Assembly: GCA_017537245.1 (NCBI GenBank) | Contig: JAFYLD010000039.1 | Coordinates: forward strand, 1 to 64,000 | Source: Clostridia bacterium | Lineage (GTDB): Bacteria; Bacillota; Clostridia; Oscillospirales; Acutalibacteraceae | Direction of reading: 5' to 3' | DNA: 64,000 nt | Part shown: in pieces, positions 25,778-33,509 of the stretch | Position numbering within the stretch: position 1 is the stretch's first letter | Layout of the letters: the number at the start of each line of letters is the position of its first letter | Notes under the pieces: generated by a model | Database searches by the model: none | What the model saw: the letters and a program-made list of their open reading frames with translations, nothing else | Told to the model about the DNA's origin: nothing | Program-made: the position numbers and the translations under genes

Positions 25778-26880
25778 TGAAATTTAGCAGCGTAAGATAT
25801 TTGATAAAAGATGGTTTTAAGGGCGCTTGGGCCAACAGACTTATGTCATTGGCATCTATTGGTGTTCTTATTGCTTGTATGGTTATCATCGGTTTGGCAA
25901 TTCTAATTTCTGAAAACGTTAATATGGCGATTGGAAATTTAGAGAAAGAAAACGTTGTTATTGTTTATATGAAGGACTATAACTGGGCGCTTTACGGTGA
26001 CGAATTAGCTGTAAACGACGATACTTCTTCTGACGTGGAAAGTGGCGAAGATGCTGAAAATGTGGAAGATACAGAAAATGAGACTGCATCGGACGAAAAC
26101 GCTGAAGAAACAGTTGACGAAAAAGATGTTCCTGATGAAAACGGTATAAAATATAGCGATTATGTTATACATAACGAGCAAGAGGCAGAAAAGCTTCGCG
26201 CGGATATAGCTGCTTTAGATAACGTTGCTGAAGCGGTGTATATTTCAAGCGAAGAGGGTCTTGAAAACGCCAAAGCACAAATGCTTGGCGAACAGGCTGA
26301 TTACTTTACTTTTTTAGACGATGCATACGGTAATCCTATGTCTGCTGCTGTAAAGGTTAGCATGGTAGATATGTCTTTATTTGACGAAACACTCGAGCAA
26401 ATAGAGAAAATGAATGGTGTTGACACTATTCAGTCATATAGAGAAATCGCTCAAAAAATCAACACTTTAAAACAGGCTATATATGTTGCAGGTTTTTGGA
26501 TTATAGCTATTCTTGCTATTATTGCGCTTGTAATCGTATCTAATACTATACGTGTTACCATGTATAACAGAAAACTAGAAATTAGTATTATGAAGGCGGT
26601 TGGTGCAACCGATGCTTTTGTAAGAATACCATTTGTTGTTGAAGGTTTGATAATAGGACTTATTTCTGCGCTTCTTTCTGAAGTAATAATTTATTTCTGT
26701 TATCGAGTGGCAACCGAGAAAATAAAAGATGTTTTAGGTTCGGTTATAAGCTTTAGAGAAGTTTCTGTATACTTGTTATTGGTATTTATTGCTATTGGTA
26801 TATTTGCGGGTATATTTGGCAGTTTCATCATGATACGCAAATATTTAAAGCGTGAAGGTAGCGAATTTACAGCAATTTGA
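25777..26880 (+). CDS. ftsX: Cell division protein FtsX (permease-like), with acidic extracellular insert
   Basis: 367 residues, longer than the usual 290-310. TM1 is at about 25-47. The extracellular loop (about 48-225) carries an unusual stretch at residues 75-121 that is almost entirely Asp/Glu/Ser/Thr/Asn. TM2-TM4 follow from about 230: AGFWIIAILAIIALVIVSNT, a FVVEGLIIGLISALLSEVII segment and VYLLLVFIAIGIFAGIFGSF. The NRKLEISIMKAVGAT segment between TM2 and TM3 is the typical FtsX cytoplasmic loop. The protein signals to the hydrolase encoded next. Confidence 0.95.
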   Translation: MKFSSVRYLIKDGFKGAWANRLMSLASIGVLIACMVIIGLAILISENVNMAIGNLEKENVVIVYMKDYNWALYGDELAVNDDTSSDVESGEDAENVEDTENETASDENAEETVDEKDVPDENGIKYSDYVIHNEQEAEKLRADIAALDNVAEAVYISSEEGLENAKAQMLGEQADYFTFLDDAYGNPMSAAVKVSMVDMSLFDETLEQIEKMNGVDTIQSYREIAQKINTLKQAIYVAGFWIIAILAIIALVIVSNTIRVTMYNRKLEISIMKAVGATDAFVRIPFVVEGLIIGLISALLSEVIIYFCYRVATEKIKDVLGSVISFREVSVYLLLVFIAIGIFAGIFGSFIMIRKYLKREGSEFTAI

Positions 26881-26917
26881 TTTTGAGAGGATCTAACAAA
26901 TTGTTTTGGAGGATTTT

Positions 26918-28132
26918 ATGAAAAAAAGTTTTAGGCGAATTGTTTGCTTCGTGCTGTGCGTTTGTATTGCGGCTACAACTTTAACGGTTATGGCGCTCAC
27001 TCAAGCAGAGCAAGATAGTTTAAAAAACGATATTGCAAATTTAAAAGCAGAGGCAAACGGAATCCAAGCCGAAATAAATAAATTAAAGGCTGAAAAGGCC
27101 GATCAGCAGATCATTCTTAATGCGATACGTAAAAAAATAAATAATACGCAGCAACAAATTGATCGTTGTAATCAAGAAATTAGCAGGATCAATGGAATTA
27201 TTGCTGAAAACAACGCTAAAATCAAAGATAAAGAAGCAGAGATGGAAGATGACATTTTGGCTTTTAAAAAGCGTCTTAGAGCAATTTATATGAGCGGTTC
27301 TAATAGCAATTTGCAAATACTTTTAGGGGACGAAGACTTTTCTGACTTTTTACAATTGGCACAGTTATCATCTGCAATTTCTTCGCACGACAAGCGTCTT
27401 ATCGAAGATATAGAAGCTGAAATTGAAGTGTTAAATGAAATAATCGCAGAAAATGAAAAGTTGCTTGCAGAACAGGTTGAAATTAAGAAAATTATCGACG
27501 AACAACAAAAAGAGCTCGAAACGCAAGAGGCTGAGGCAGAAAAGATATATAATGATATTGCCAAAGAGCAAGCGAACCAGCAAGCTGATCTTGATGATGT
27601 TAATGCTGAAATCAAAAAGTTACAAAAGAAATTGGAAGATGATATTGCTAAAAAGCAATACGCATCATTTATAAATCCAAACACTGGTATGCAATGGCCT
27701 GTAAGCGGATATTATACTATTTCAGCTCACTATAAGAGTAATGACGCCGTTCATAAGGGCAGACACAATGGTATGGATATTGCAGGTGGCGGTATAGCAG
27801 GTCAACCGATACGCGCAGTGGCTGACGGTTACGTAGATCTTGTTCACAACGGTTGTAAGCATAACTATAAAAAGAGCGGTAACTGTTGTGGTAATGGCTA
27901 TGGTAACTATTGCGTAGTAAACCATGGTTCACTTAAGATAAATGGTAGCACTTCTAATTACGTTGCTTACTATGCTCACGCTTCACAAATTATTGTTAAA
28001 CAAGGACAATACGTAAAGCAAGGACAGATATTAGGTTACGTTGGCACAACCGGTTGGTCAACTGGCTATCACTTGCACTTTGGTGTGCTTAAAAATGGTT
28101 CGTGGATAAATCCATATCCGTTGTTCTTCTAA
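26918..28132 (+). CDS. FtsEX-partner murein hydrolase: coiled coil plus M23 (LytM) peptidase, EnvC-like
   Basis: 404 residues. A signal peptide ends near VMA-LTQ. Two long coiled-coil segments follow (about 30-115 and 160-245), then an M23 domain from about 255. All LytM zinc ligands are present: HNGMD (HxxxD) and HLHFG (HxH), with YAHAS between, so it should be catalytically active, unlike E. coli EnvC. The M23 domain has an unusual Cys/His-rich insert, CKHNYKKSGNCCGNGYGNYC (27852-27911). TTTTGGAGG precedes ATG 26918. Its position directly after ftsEX supports activation by that complex. Confidence 0.92.
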   Translation: MKKSFRRIVCFVLCVCIAATTLTVMALTQAEQDSLKNDIANLKAEANGIQAEINKLKAEKADQQIILNAIRKKINNTQQQIDRCNQEISRINGIIAENNAKIKDKEAEMEDDILAFKKRLRAIYMSGSNSNLQILLGDEDFSDFLQLAQLSSAISSHDKRLIEDIEAEIEVLNEIIAENEKLLAEQVEIKKIIDEQQKELETQEAEAEKIYNDIAKEQANQQADLDDVNAEIKKLQKKLEDDIAKKQYASFINPNTGMQWPVSGYYTISAHYKSNDAVHKGRHNGMDIAGGGIAGQPIRAVADGYVDLVHNGCKHNYKKSGNCCGNGYGNYCVVNHGSLKINGSTSNYVAYYAHASQIIVKQGQYVKQGQILGYVGTTGWSTGYHLHFGVLKNGSWINPYPLFF

Positions 28133-28133
28133 T

Positions 28134-28643
28134 ATGGCACGTTTTAAAATCAACGTAGTAATTTGGTATATATTGCTCTTGGGATGGATGGGTTTTATCT
28201 TTATTATGTCGGCCCAAACGTCACAAGAATCATCGAACGTTAGCGGCGGTATTGTGTCAAAACTTATCGCCGTTTTCTATAATAAATTTGATTTATTGTC
28301 TGATGAAAAGCAGGCAGAAATTACGGGAATATTTACAGTTATTGTAAGAAAATCCGCTCATTTTTTAGAGTATTTTGTTTTAGGTGTTTTTTCGTTGTTG
28401 TCTGCAGTATCGTATAATAAATACAGTTATAAAATCAAGGGAATATATGCTGTTGTTGTTTGTGTACTATACTCTATAAGTGACGAAATACATCAGTTTT
28501 TTGTACCGGGTAGAGCGTGCAGATTTATGGATATTTGTATAGATTCTGCGGGCAGTATTACGGCAATATTACTATTATCGTTTTTGTTTTATAAAAAAAG
28601 AAAAAAATCGGGTGAAACCAATGCAAAAAAAGAAATTAATTGA
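28134..28643 (+). CDS. VanZ-like family membrane protein
   Basis: 169 residues with four TM helices. VanZ-family signs are the N-terminal WMGFIFIMSAQTSQESS, RKSAHFLEYFVLG, SDEIHQFFVPGR and the closing IDSAGSITAILLL. The family is widespread; the name comes from the teicoplanin-resistance VanZ, but most members are of unknown function and nothing here suggests an antibiotic-resistance cluster. It starts 1 nt after the M23 stop and overlaps the next gene by 23 nt. Confidence 0.88.
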   Translation: MARFKINVVIWYILLLGWMGFIFIMSAQTSQESSNVSGGIVSKLIAVFYNKFDLLSDEKQAEITGIFTVIVRKSAHFLEYFVLGVFSLLSAVSYNKYSYKIKGIYAVVVCVLYSISDEIHQFFVPGRACRFMDICIDSAGSITAILLLSFLFYKKRKKSGETNAKKEIN

Positions 28644-29106
28644 ACAAAATTTATTGCTTTTTGAAAATTTGCAAAAGACGCAACGCGAGCTTAGTGAACT
28701 GAAAAAAGTGCTTGGTCAAAACATGGAAGAAATTAAGTCTTTGAAGGCTCAACTTGAAAATGCCAAAGAAGCGCAAAATGATGCTGAAGTAACCGAGCCG
28801 ATGCGCAGATTAGAGGAAAAACTCATTGCTAATGCGACCATAAAACCCGATATGGATTACGGCGCAAAAGTTATTGGCAAGATAGTTATTTCTGCCGCTG
28901 AATATAGTAACAAGCTGACTGCGTGTGGTACAGATAAAAATAAGGAGTTGCTTAACCTTATTTTAGGTAAAACCGAGATTGCAAAAGCCGAGATTTTATC
29001 TGTTGTTGAAGGCGATGATACGCTCGACGTTAAATGTATGAAAATAGACCAAATCGCTGTTGAATCAATAGAATATTTCGGCAGTGTTGCGGCGCAAATA
29101 GTATAA
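28621..29106 (+). CDS. Small coiled-coil protein, unknown function
   Basis: 162 residues; no family recognised. Residues about 1-70 are strongly heptad-like and charged (LQKTQRELSELKKVLGQN, EEIKSLKAQLENAKEAQN). The C-terminal part has DYGAKVIGKIVISAAEY and a globular alpha/beta pattern. No signal peptide or TM is seen. Its place at the end of the ftsEX-hydrolase operon and its coiled coil suggest a cytoplasmic envelope or division accessory role, as inference only. ATG 28621 is preferred; GTG 28612 is possible. A terminator follows. Confidence 0.7.
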   Translation: MQKKKLIEQNLLLFENLQKTQRELSELKKVLGQNMEEIKSLKAQLENAKEAQNDAEVTEPMRRLEEKLIANATIKPDMDYGAKVIGKIVISAAEYSNKLTACGTDKNKELLNLILGKTEIAKAEILSVVEGDDTLDVKCMKIDQIAVESIEYFGSVAAQIV

Positions 29107-29110
29107 TTAG

Positions 29111-29140
29111 AAGAGGTATGCACAGCATACCTCTTTTTTT
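29111..29140 (+). terminator. Terminator of the ftsEX-region operon
   Basis: AAGAGGTATGC-ACA-GCATACCTCTT, an 11-bp perfect stem followed by T7. Confidence 0.92.
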
Positions 29141-29162
29141 GCAAAAAATCATTTTAATTTGG

Positions 29163-29191
29163 TTGACAATAATGATACGTAGCAGTATAAT
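29163..29191 (+). promoter_or_regulatory. Consensus sigma-A promoter of the MarR-ABC operon
   Basis: TTGACA (29163-29168), 17-nt spacer, TATAAT (29186-29191): full consensus in both boxes, as expected for a promoter held down by a repressor. Confidence 0.92.
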
Positions 29192-29194
29192 AAA

Positions 29195-29210
29195 TGTTAG
29201 TTTGCTAACA
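29195..29210 (+). promoter_or_regulatory. Probable MarR operator
   Basis: TGTTAG-TTTG-CTAACA, a perfect 6-bp inverted repeat starting 4 nt after the -10 box and covering the transcription start. MarR-type operators of this spacing and of TTAG/CTAA type are common next to marR genes. Confidence 0.75.
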
Positions 29211-29230
29211 ATTATTATAGGTGGTGTTTT

Positions 29231-29671
29231 ATGAATAAAGATAAACATCTGGGTTTTGAAATACGTACGCTAAATAATTTGGTAAAGCGTTATTTTGAAC
29301 AGCAAAAACCCGAAGAATTTGATAATTCGACCGGTGTGCATGGTTGGGCAATACGATATTTTTATGAAAATCGTGATAAAGATATTTTTCAGCGAGATTT
29401 TGAATCGCGTTTTTCTATAAGACGTTCCACTGCTACAAATATGTTGCAACTTATGGAAAAGAATGGAATTATTCGTCGTGAAAACGTATCTTACGATGCT
29501 AGACTTAAAAAAATTGTGCTAACAGATAAAGCGATAGAAATTCATAAAAAAGCAACTAAAAACATTGAGAAAATAGAAAAAACACTAAGAAAAGGAATAA
29601 CCGAGGAAGAACTTGTATCTTTTTATACTGTTGTGGAAAAAATAAAAGCTAATATGGAGGTAACGGAATGA
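29231..29671 (+). CDS. MarR-family transcriptional repressor
   Basis: 146 residues. The winged helix spans about 45-100: FQRDFESRFSIRRSTATNML as helix-turn-helix, MEKNGIIRREN, then the wing with the DARLKKIVLT element typical of MarR (D-x-R). Flanking helices form the dimer interface. It probably represses itself and the ABC exporter, relieved by a toxic or antimicrobial ligand; the operator lies just downstream of the promoter. GGTGG precedes the ATG; it overlaps the exporter gene by 4 nt. Confidence 0.92.
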   Translation: MNKDKHLGFEIRTLNNLVKRYFEQQKPEEFDNSTGVHGWAIRYFYENRDKDIFQRDFESRFSIRRSTATNMLQLMEKNGIIRRENVSYDARLKKIVLTDKAIEIHKKATKNIEKIEKTLRKGITEEELVSFYTVVEKIKANMEVTE

Positions 29672-31422
29672 TTAAAAAATTAGCAAAAAGCATTCGTGAA
29701 TATAAGAAACCTAGTATAATCACTATGATTCTTATGGTTGGAGAAGTGCTTATAGAATGTCTTATTCCAATTATTATTGCAAATCTTGTAAACAAGATTG
29801 CCGCAAGCGAAGAAACCGGACTTGAAATGGGCTATTTACTAAAGACGGGCTTGCTACTTGTCGGTCTTGCAATTCTTTCACTTGGTTGCGGTGGTTTGGC
29901 AGCTTTTACTTGCGCTAAGGCATCTGCCGGTTTTGCAAAGAATTTGCGACACGATTTGTTTACACGTATACAAGGATTTTCGTTTAATAATATCGATAAA
30001 TTCTCGACTTCATCATTGGTAACACGACTTACAACCGACGTTAATAACGTGCAAATGTCGTATATGATGATTATACGTACCGCGATTAGAAGCCCGTTGA
30101 TGTTTGTGACAGCGATCGTTATGGCTTATATAATGGGCGGCGCATTGGCAACAACGTTTGTAGTGATAGTACCTATCTTAATTTTTGGCCTTTTCTTTAT
30201 CGCGCGCAAGGCTATGCCTGCTTTTCGTAGAGTATTTAAAAAGTATGATAAGCTTAACGAATCTATAGAAGAAAACGTTAGAGCAATGCGTGTAGTTAAG
30301 GGTTTTTCACGCGAGCAGTACGAAACCAAAAAGTTTACTACAGCAGCAGGTGATATTTGCAAGGACTTTACCAAAGCCGAGCGTATAGTAGCGCTTAACG
30401 GTCCTGTTATGCAACTTTGTATGTATATCAATATGATTTTTGTGCTTATTGTTGGTTCAAATCTTACCATTAGCAGTAAGGGTGCAGATATTAACGTAGG
30501 TCAAATTTCGGCGATGCTTACTTATGGTATGCAGATACTTATGTCGCTTATGATGCTTTCGATGATTTACGTAATGATTACAATATCGCTCGAATCAATG
30601 AAACGTATTTGCGAAGTGTTGGATGAGGAATCAAGCCTTCATAACCCTGAAAACCCTATATATAACGTAGAAGACGGCTCTATCGAATTTAGTGACGTTG
30701 ATTTCAAATATTCTCACAGAGCTGAAAAAGCTTCGTTATCGGGGGTTAATCTTACCATAAAATCGGGAATGACGGTTGGCGTTATCGGTGGTACGGGCTC
30801 GGGTAAATCATCGCTTACACAACTTATCCCTCGTCTTTATGACGTTAGCGGCGGTTGTGTAAAAGTCGGTGGTATTGACGTTAGAGAGTACGATATCAAA
30901 ACCCTACGTGATTCGGTTGCAATGGTACTACAAAAGAATCAGTTGTTCTCGGGTACAATAAAGGAAAACTTGCGTTGGGGTAACGAAAACGCTACCAATG
31001 AAGAAATGATAGAGGCATGTGTTCTAGCGCAGGCAGACGAATTTATTAAAACTTTCCCAGACGGCTATGACACGTATATAGAGCAGGGTGGTACGAACGT
31101 ATCGGGTGGTCAAAAGCAGCGTCTTTGTATTGCGCGTGCGCTTCTTAAAAAGCCAAAGATTTTGATTCTTGACGACTCTACAAGCGCGGTAGATACCAAG
31201 ACCGACGCCTTTATTCGAGAAGGCTTTAAGCAGTATATTCCTGAAACTACCAAGATTATTATTGCGCAGCGTATTGCCTCTGTTAAGGATGCCGATATGA
31301 TAATCGTTATGGAAAACGGCTGTGTTTCGGCTGTGGGTAATCATGATGAACTAATGCAAAACAGCGATATTTATCGCGAGGTTTACGAACAACAGATAGG
31401 CGGAGGTGATTTTGATGAGTAA
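29668..31422 (+). CDS. ABC exporter half-transporter, degenerate-site subunit
   Basis: 584 residues: six-TM exporter domain (about 15-310), then an NBD. Walker A is GGTGSGKSSL and the signature is NVSGGQKQRL, but Walker B ends LILDDSTSAVD, with Asp where the catalytic Glu belongs, and the H-loop reads IIAQRIAS, with Gln for His. This is the non-catalytic partner of a heterodimeric multidrug-type exporter. It overlaps the next gene by 8 nt, ensuring equal synthesis. The substrate is unknown; MarR control suggests drug or toxin efflux. Confidence 0.93.
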   Translation: MIKKLAKSIREYKKPSIITMILMVGEVLIECLIPIIIANLVNKIAASEETGLEMGYLLKTGLLLVGLAILSLGCGGLAAFTCAKASAGFAKNLRHDLFTRIQGFSFNNIDKFSTSSLVTRLTTDVNNVQMSYMMIIRTAIRSPLMFVTAIVMAYIMGGALATTFVVIVPILIFGLFFIARKAMPAFRRVFKKYDKLNESIEENVRAMRVVKGFSREQYETKKFTTAAGDICKDFTKAERIVALNGPVMQLCMYINMIFVLIVGSNLTISSKGADINVGQISAMLTYGMQILMSLMMLSMIYVMITISLESMKRICEVLDEESSLHNPENPIYNVEDGSIEFSDVDFKYSHRAEKASLSGVNLTIKSGMTVGVIGGTGSGKSSLTQLIPRLYDVSGGCVKVGGIDVREYDIKTLRDSVAMVLQKNQLFSGTIKENLRWGNENATNEEMIEACVLAQADEFIKTFPDGYDTYIEQGGTNVSGGQKQRLCIARALLKKPKILILDDSTSAVDTKTDAFIREGFKQYIPETTKIIIAQRIASVKDADMIIVMENGCVSAVGNHDELMQNSDIYREVYEQQIGGGDFDE

Positions 31423-33367
31423 AGGACCAATGGGTGGCGGTCACGGTATGCCACGCGGACCTAGACCAAAGTTTAACCCAGGCACGTTTAAAAGAATTAT
31501 TAAAATGCTCTTCAAATTCTATCCGGTAATGATGCCCGTAACGATAGTGTGCATATTGTTTTCGGCGGTAACGTCGGCTATACCGGCTATCTTTCAAAAG
31601 ATGGTATTTGAAGATATAGAAACCTTTGTAAAAGGCGGCGATTGGGAGCTCGCTAAACAAACAATACTCCCCAAAATCTTTATTCTTATAGCGCTATATG
31701 TCGTGTCGATTATAACGGTAACGCTTTATAATCAGTTGATGGTGTTTATAACACAAGGATTCTTAAACAAAATGCGTTGTCACATGTTTGAAACAATGCA
31801 AACGTTGCCGATTAAATATTTTGACCAAAATAAACACGGCGATATTATGAGCCATTACACCAACGACGTTGACACTATGCGCGAACTTATTTCTCGCTCG
31901 TTGCCATCGCTTTTGCAGGCGGTTGTAGTTGTACTAAGCGTGTTAGGTATTATGTTGTATTATAGTCTTTGGATGACTTTGGTTGTTCTTGCGGGTGTAA
32001 TTTTGATGGCCTTTTTCTCTAAAAAGGTTGGTGGAGGCGCAGCAAAACACTTTATGCGTCAACAAAAGACAATAGGTAAGGCAGAAGGCTTTGTTCAAGA
32101 GATGATGAGTGGACAAAAGGTTATTAAGGTTTTTTGTCACGAAAAAGAGTGTAACGAAGAGTTTGACAAAGTAAATGACGAACTTTATAACGCAAGCTTT
32201 AGAGCGCATGGTTTTGCTAACTGTTTGGGTCCTATTATTGGTAATATGGGTAATATACTCTACGTTGTTGTTGCGACAATGGGTGGCTTGATTATACTTT
32301 CTAATATACCAAACTATTCAATTAGCGCATTGTTTGCTGGTGGAGCTACTGCGTTATCGATTGCAGTTATGGTGCCTTTCCTTAATATGTCACGCCAGTT
32401 TACCGGCAACATAAACCAGGTAACACAACAGATAAATACCGTTGTAATGGCACTTGCAGGTGCGCAACGTGTGTTTGAGGTTATTGATCAACAACCAGAA
32501 GAAGATAACGGTTACGTAACGCTTGTTAATTGCGAAATCGATGCCGACGGTAATATTAGCGAGAGCGATAAAAGAACAGGCCATTGGGCTTGGAAACATC
32601 CGCATAGTGACGGTACGTTGACTTATGAGTTATTGCAAGGCGACGTTACAATGACCAACGTTGATTTTGGTTACGTAGCGGATAAGCTCGTGCTTCACGA
32701 CGTATCGGTTTATGCGCGTCCCGGCCAAAAGGTAGCGTTTGTTGGCGCAACCGGTGCTGGTAAAACAACCATCACTAACCTTATAAATCGTTTCTATGAT
32801 ATTGAAGACGGCAAGATTCGTTATGACGGCATAAATATCAACAAGATAAAGAAATCTGATTTGCGTCGCAGTTTGGGTATTGTTTTGCAAGAAACAAACC
32901 TATTTACAGGCACTGTTATGGACAATATTCGTTACGGTAGACTAGACGCTACCGATGAAGAGTGTATAGAAGCGGCTCGTCTTGCGGGTGCTGATGACTT
33001 TATCACTCGTTTGCCACAAGGTTATGATACGCAACTTTCAAACAATGGTTCAAACCTTTCACAAGGTCAAAGACAGTTAATTTCTATCGCTCGCGCAGCG
33101 GTAGCGGATCCACCAGTTATGATTCTTGATGAGGCAACTTCGTCAATAGATACTCGTACCGAAGCTATTGTTCAGCGCGGTATGGATAAGTTGATGGAGG
33201 GCAGAACGGTGTTTGTAATAGCGCACAGACTTTCTACTGTTATGAATTCCGACGTCATAATGGTGCTTGATAAGGGACGTATTATTGAGCGAGGTTCACA
33301 CGCTGAACTTATCGCTTTGAAGGGAACTTATTATCAACTTTATACAGGTTCGTTTGAATTAGAATAA
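31415..33367 (+). CDS. ABC exporter half-transporter, catalytic subunit
   Basis: 650 residues. A Gly/Pro-rich cytoplasmic N-terminus (MGGGHGMPRGPRPK) precedes the six-TM domain. The NBD has GATGAGKTTI, NLSQGQRQLIS, VMILDEATSSID with the catalytic Glu, and VIAHRLST with the H-loop His. Residues about 365-415 hold an insert (YVTLVNCEIDADGNISESD) typical of this exporter type. It pairs with the preceding subunit. ATG 31415 is chosen because GGAGGTGA lies 5 nt before it. A terminator follows. Confidence 0.94.
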   Translation: MSKGPMGGGHGMPRGPRPKFNPGTFKRIIKMLFKFYPVMMPVTIVCILFSAVTSAIPAIFQKMVFEDIETFVKGGDWELAKQTILPKIFILIALYVVSIITVTLYNQLMVFITQGFLNKMRCHMFETMQTLPIKYFDQNKHGDIMSHYTNDVDTMRELISRSLPSLLQAVVVVLSVLGIMLYYSLWMTLVVLAGVILMAFFSKKVGGGAAKHFMRQQKTIGKAEGFVQEMMSGQKVIKVFCHEKECNEEFDKVNDELYNASFRAHGFANCLGPIIGNMGNILYVVVATMGGLIILSNIPNYSISALFAGGATALSIAVMVPFLNMSRQFTGNINQVTQQINTVVMALAGAQRVFEVIDQQPEEDNGYVTLVNCEIDADGNISESDKRTGHWAWKHPHSDGTLTYELLQGDVTMTNVDFGYVADKLVLHDVSVYARPGQKVAFVGATGAGKTTITNLINRFYDIEDGKIRYDGININKIKKSDLRRSLGIVLQETNLFTGTVMDNIRYGRLDATDEECIEAARLAGADDFITRLPQGYDTQLSNNGSNLSQGQRQLISIARAAVADPPVMILDEATSSIDTRTEAIVQRGMDKLMEGRTVFVIAHRLSTVMNSDVIMVLDKGRIIERGSHAELIALKGTYYQLYTGSFELE

Positions 33368-33374
33368 ACACACA

Positions 33375-33405
33375 AAAAAGCAACCGATTATTTCGGTTGC
33401 TTTTT
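33375..33405 (+). terminator. Terminator of the MarR-ABC operon
   Basis: AAAAAGCAACCGA and TCGGTTGCTTTTT form a 13-bp stem around a 5-nt loop, ending in a T-tract. Confidence 0.92.
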
Positions 33406-33438
33406 GTTATATATAAGATATATTTATATATAAACATA

Positions 33439-33467
33439 TTGAAAAAAGTGAAATACTATGTTATTAT
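33439..33467 (+). promoter_or_regulatory. Probable promoter of the recJ-rel operon
   Basis: TTGAAA (33439-33444), 17-nt spacer, TATTAT (33462-33467), 42 nt before recJ. Confidence 0.6.
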
Positions 33468-33509
33468 AAATTGAATAATTATTTTTTAATTTCAAGGTGG
33501 TGAAACGTT

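Noticed and set aside
28134..28643. VanZ as a glycopeptide-resistance gene
   Set aside because: Only the broad VanZ-like family is supported; no other van genes are present.
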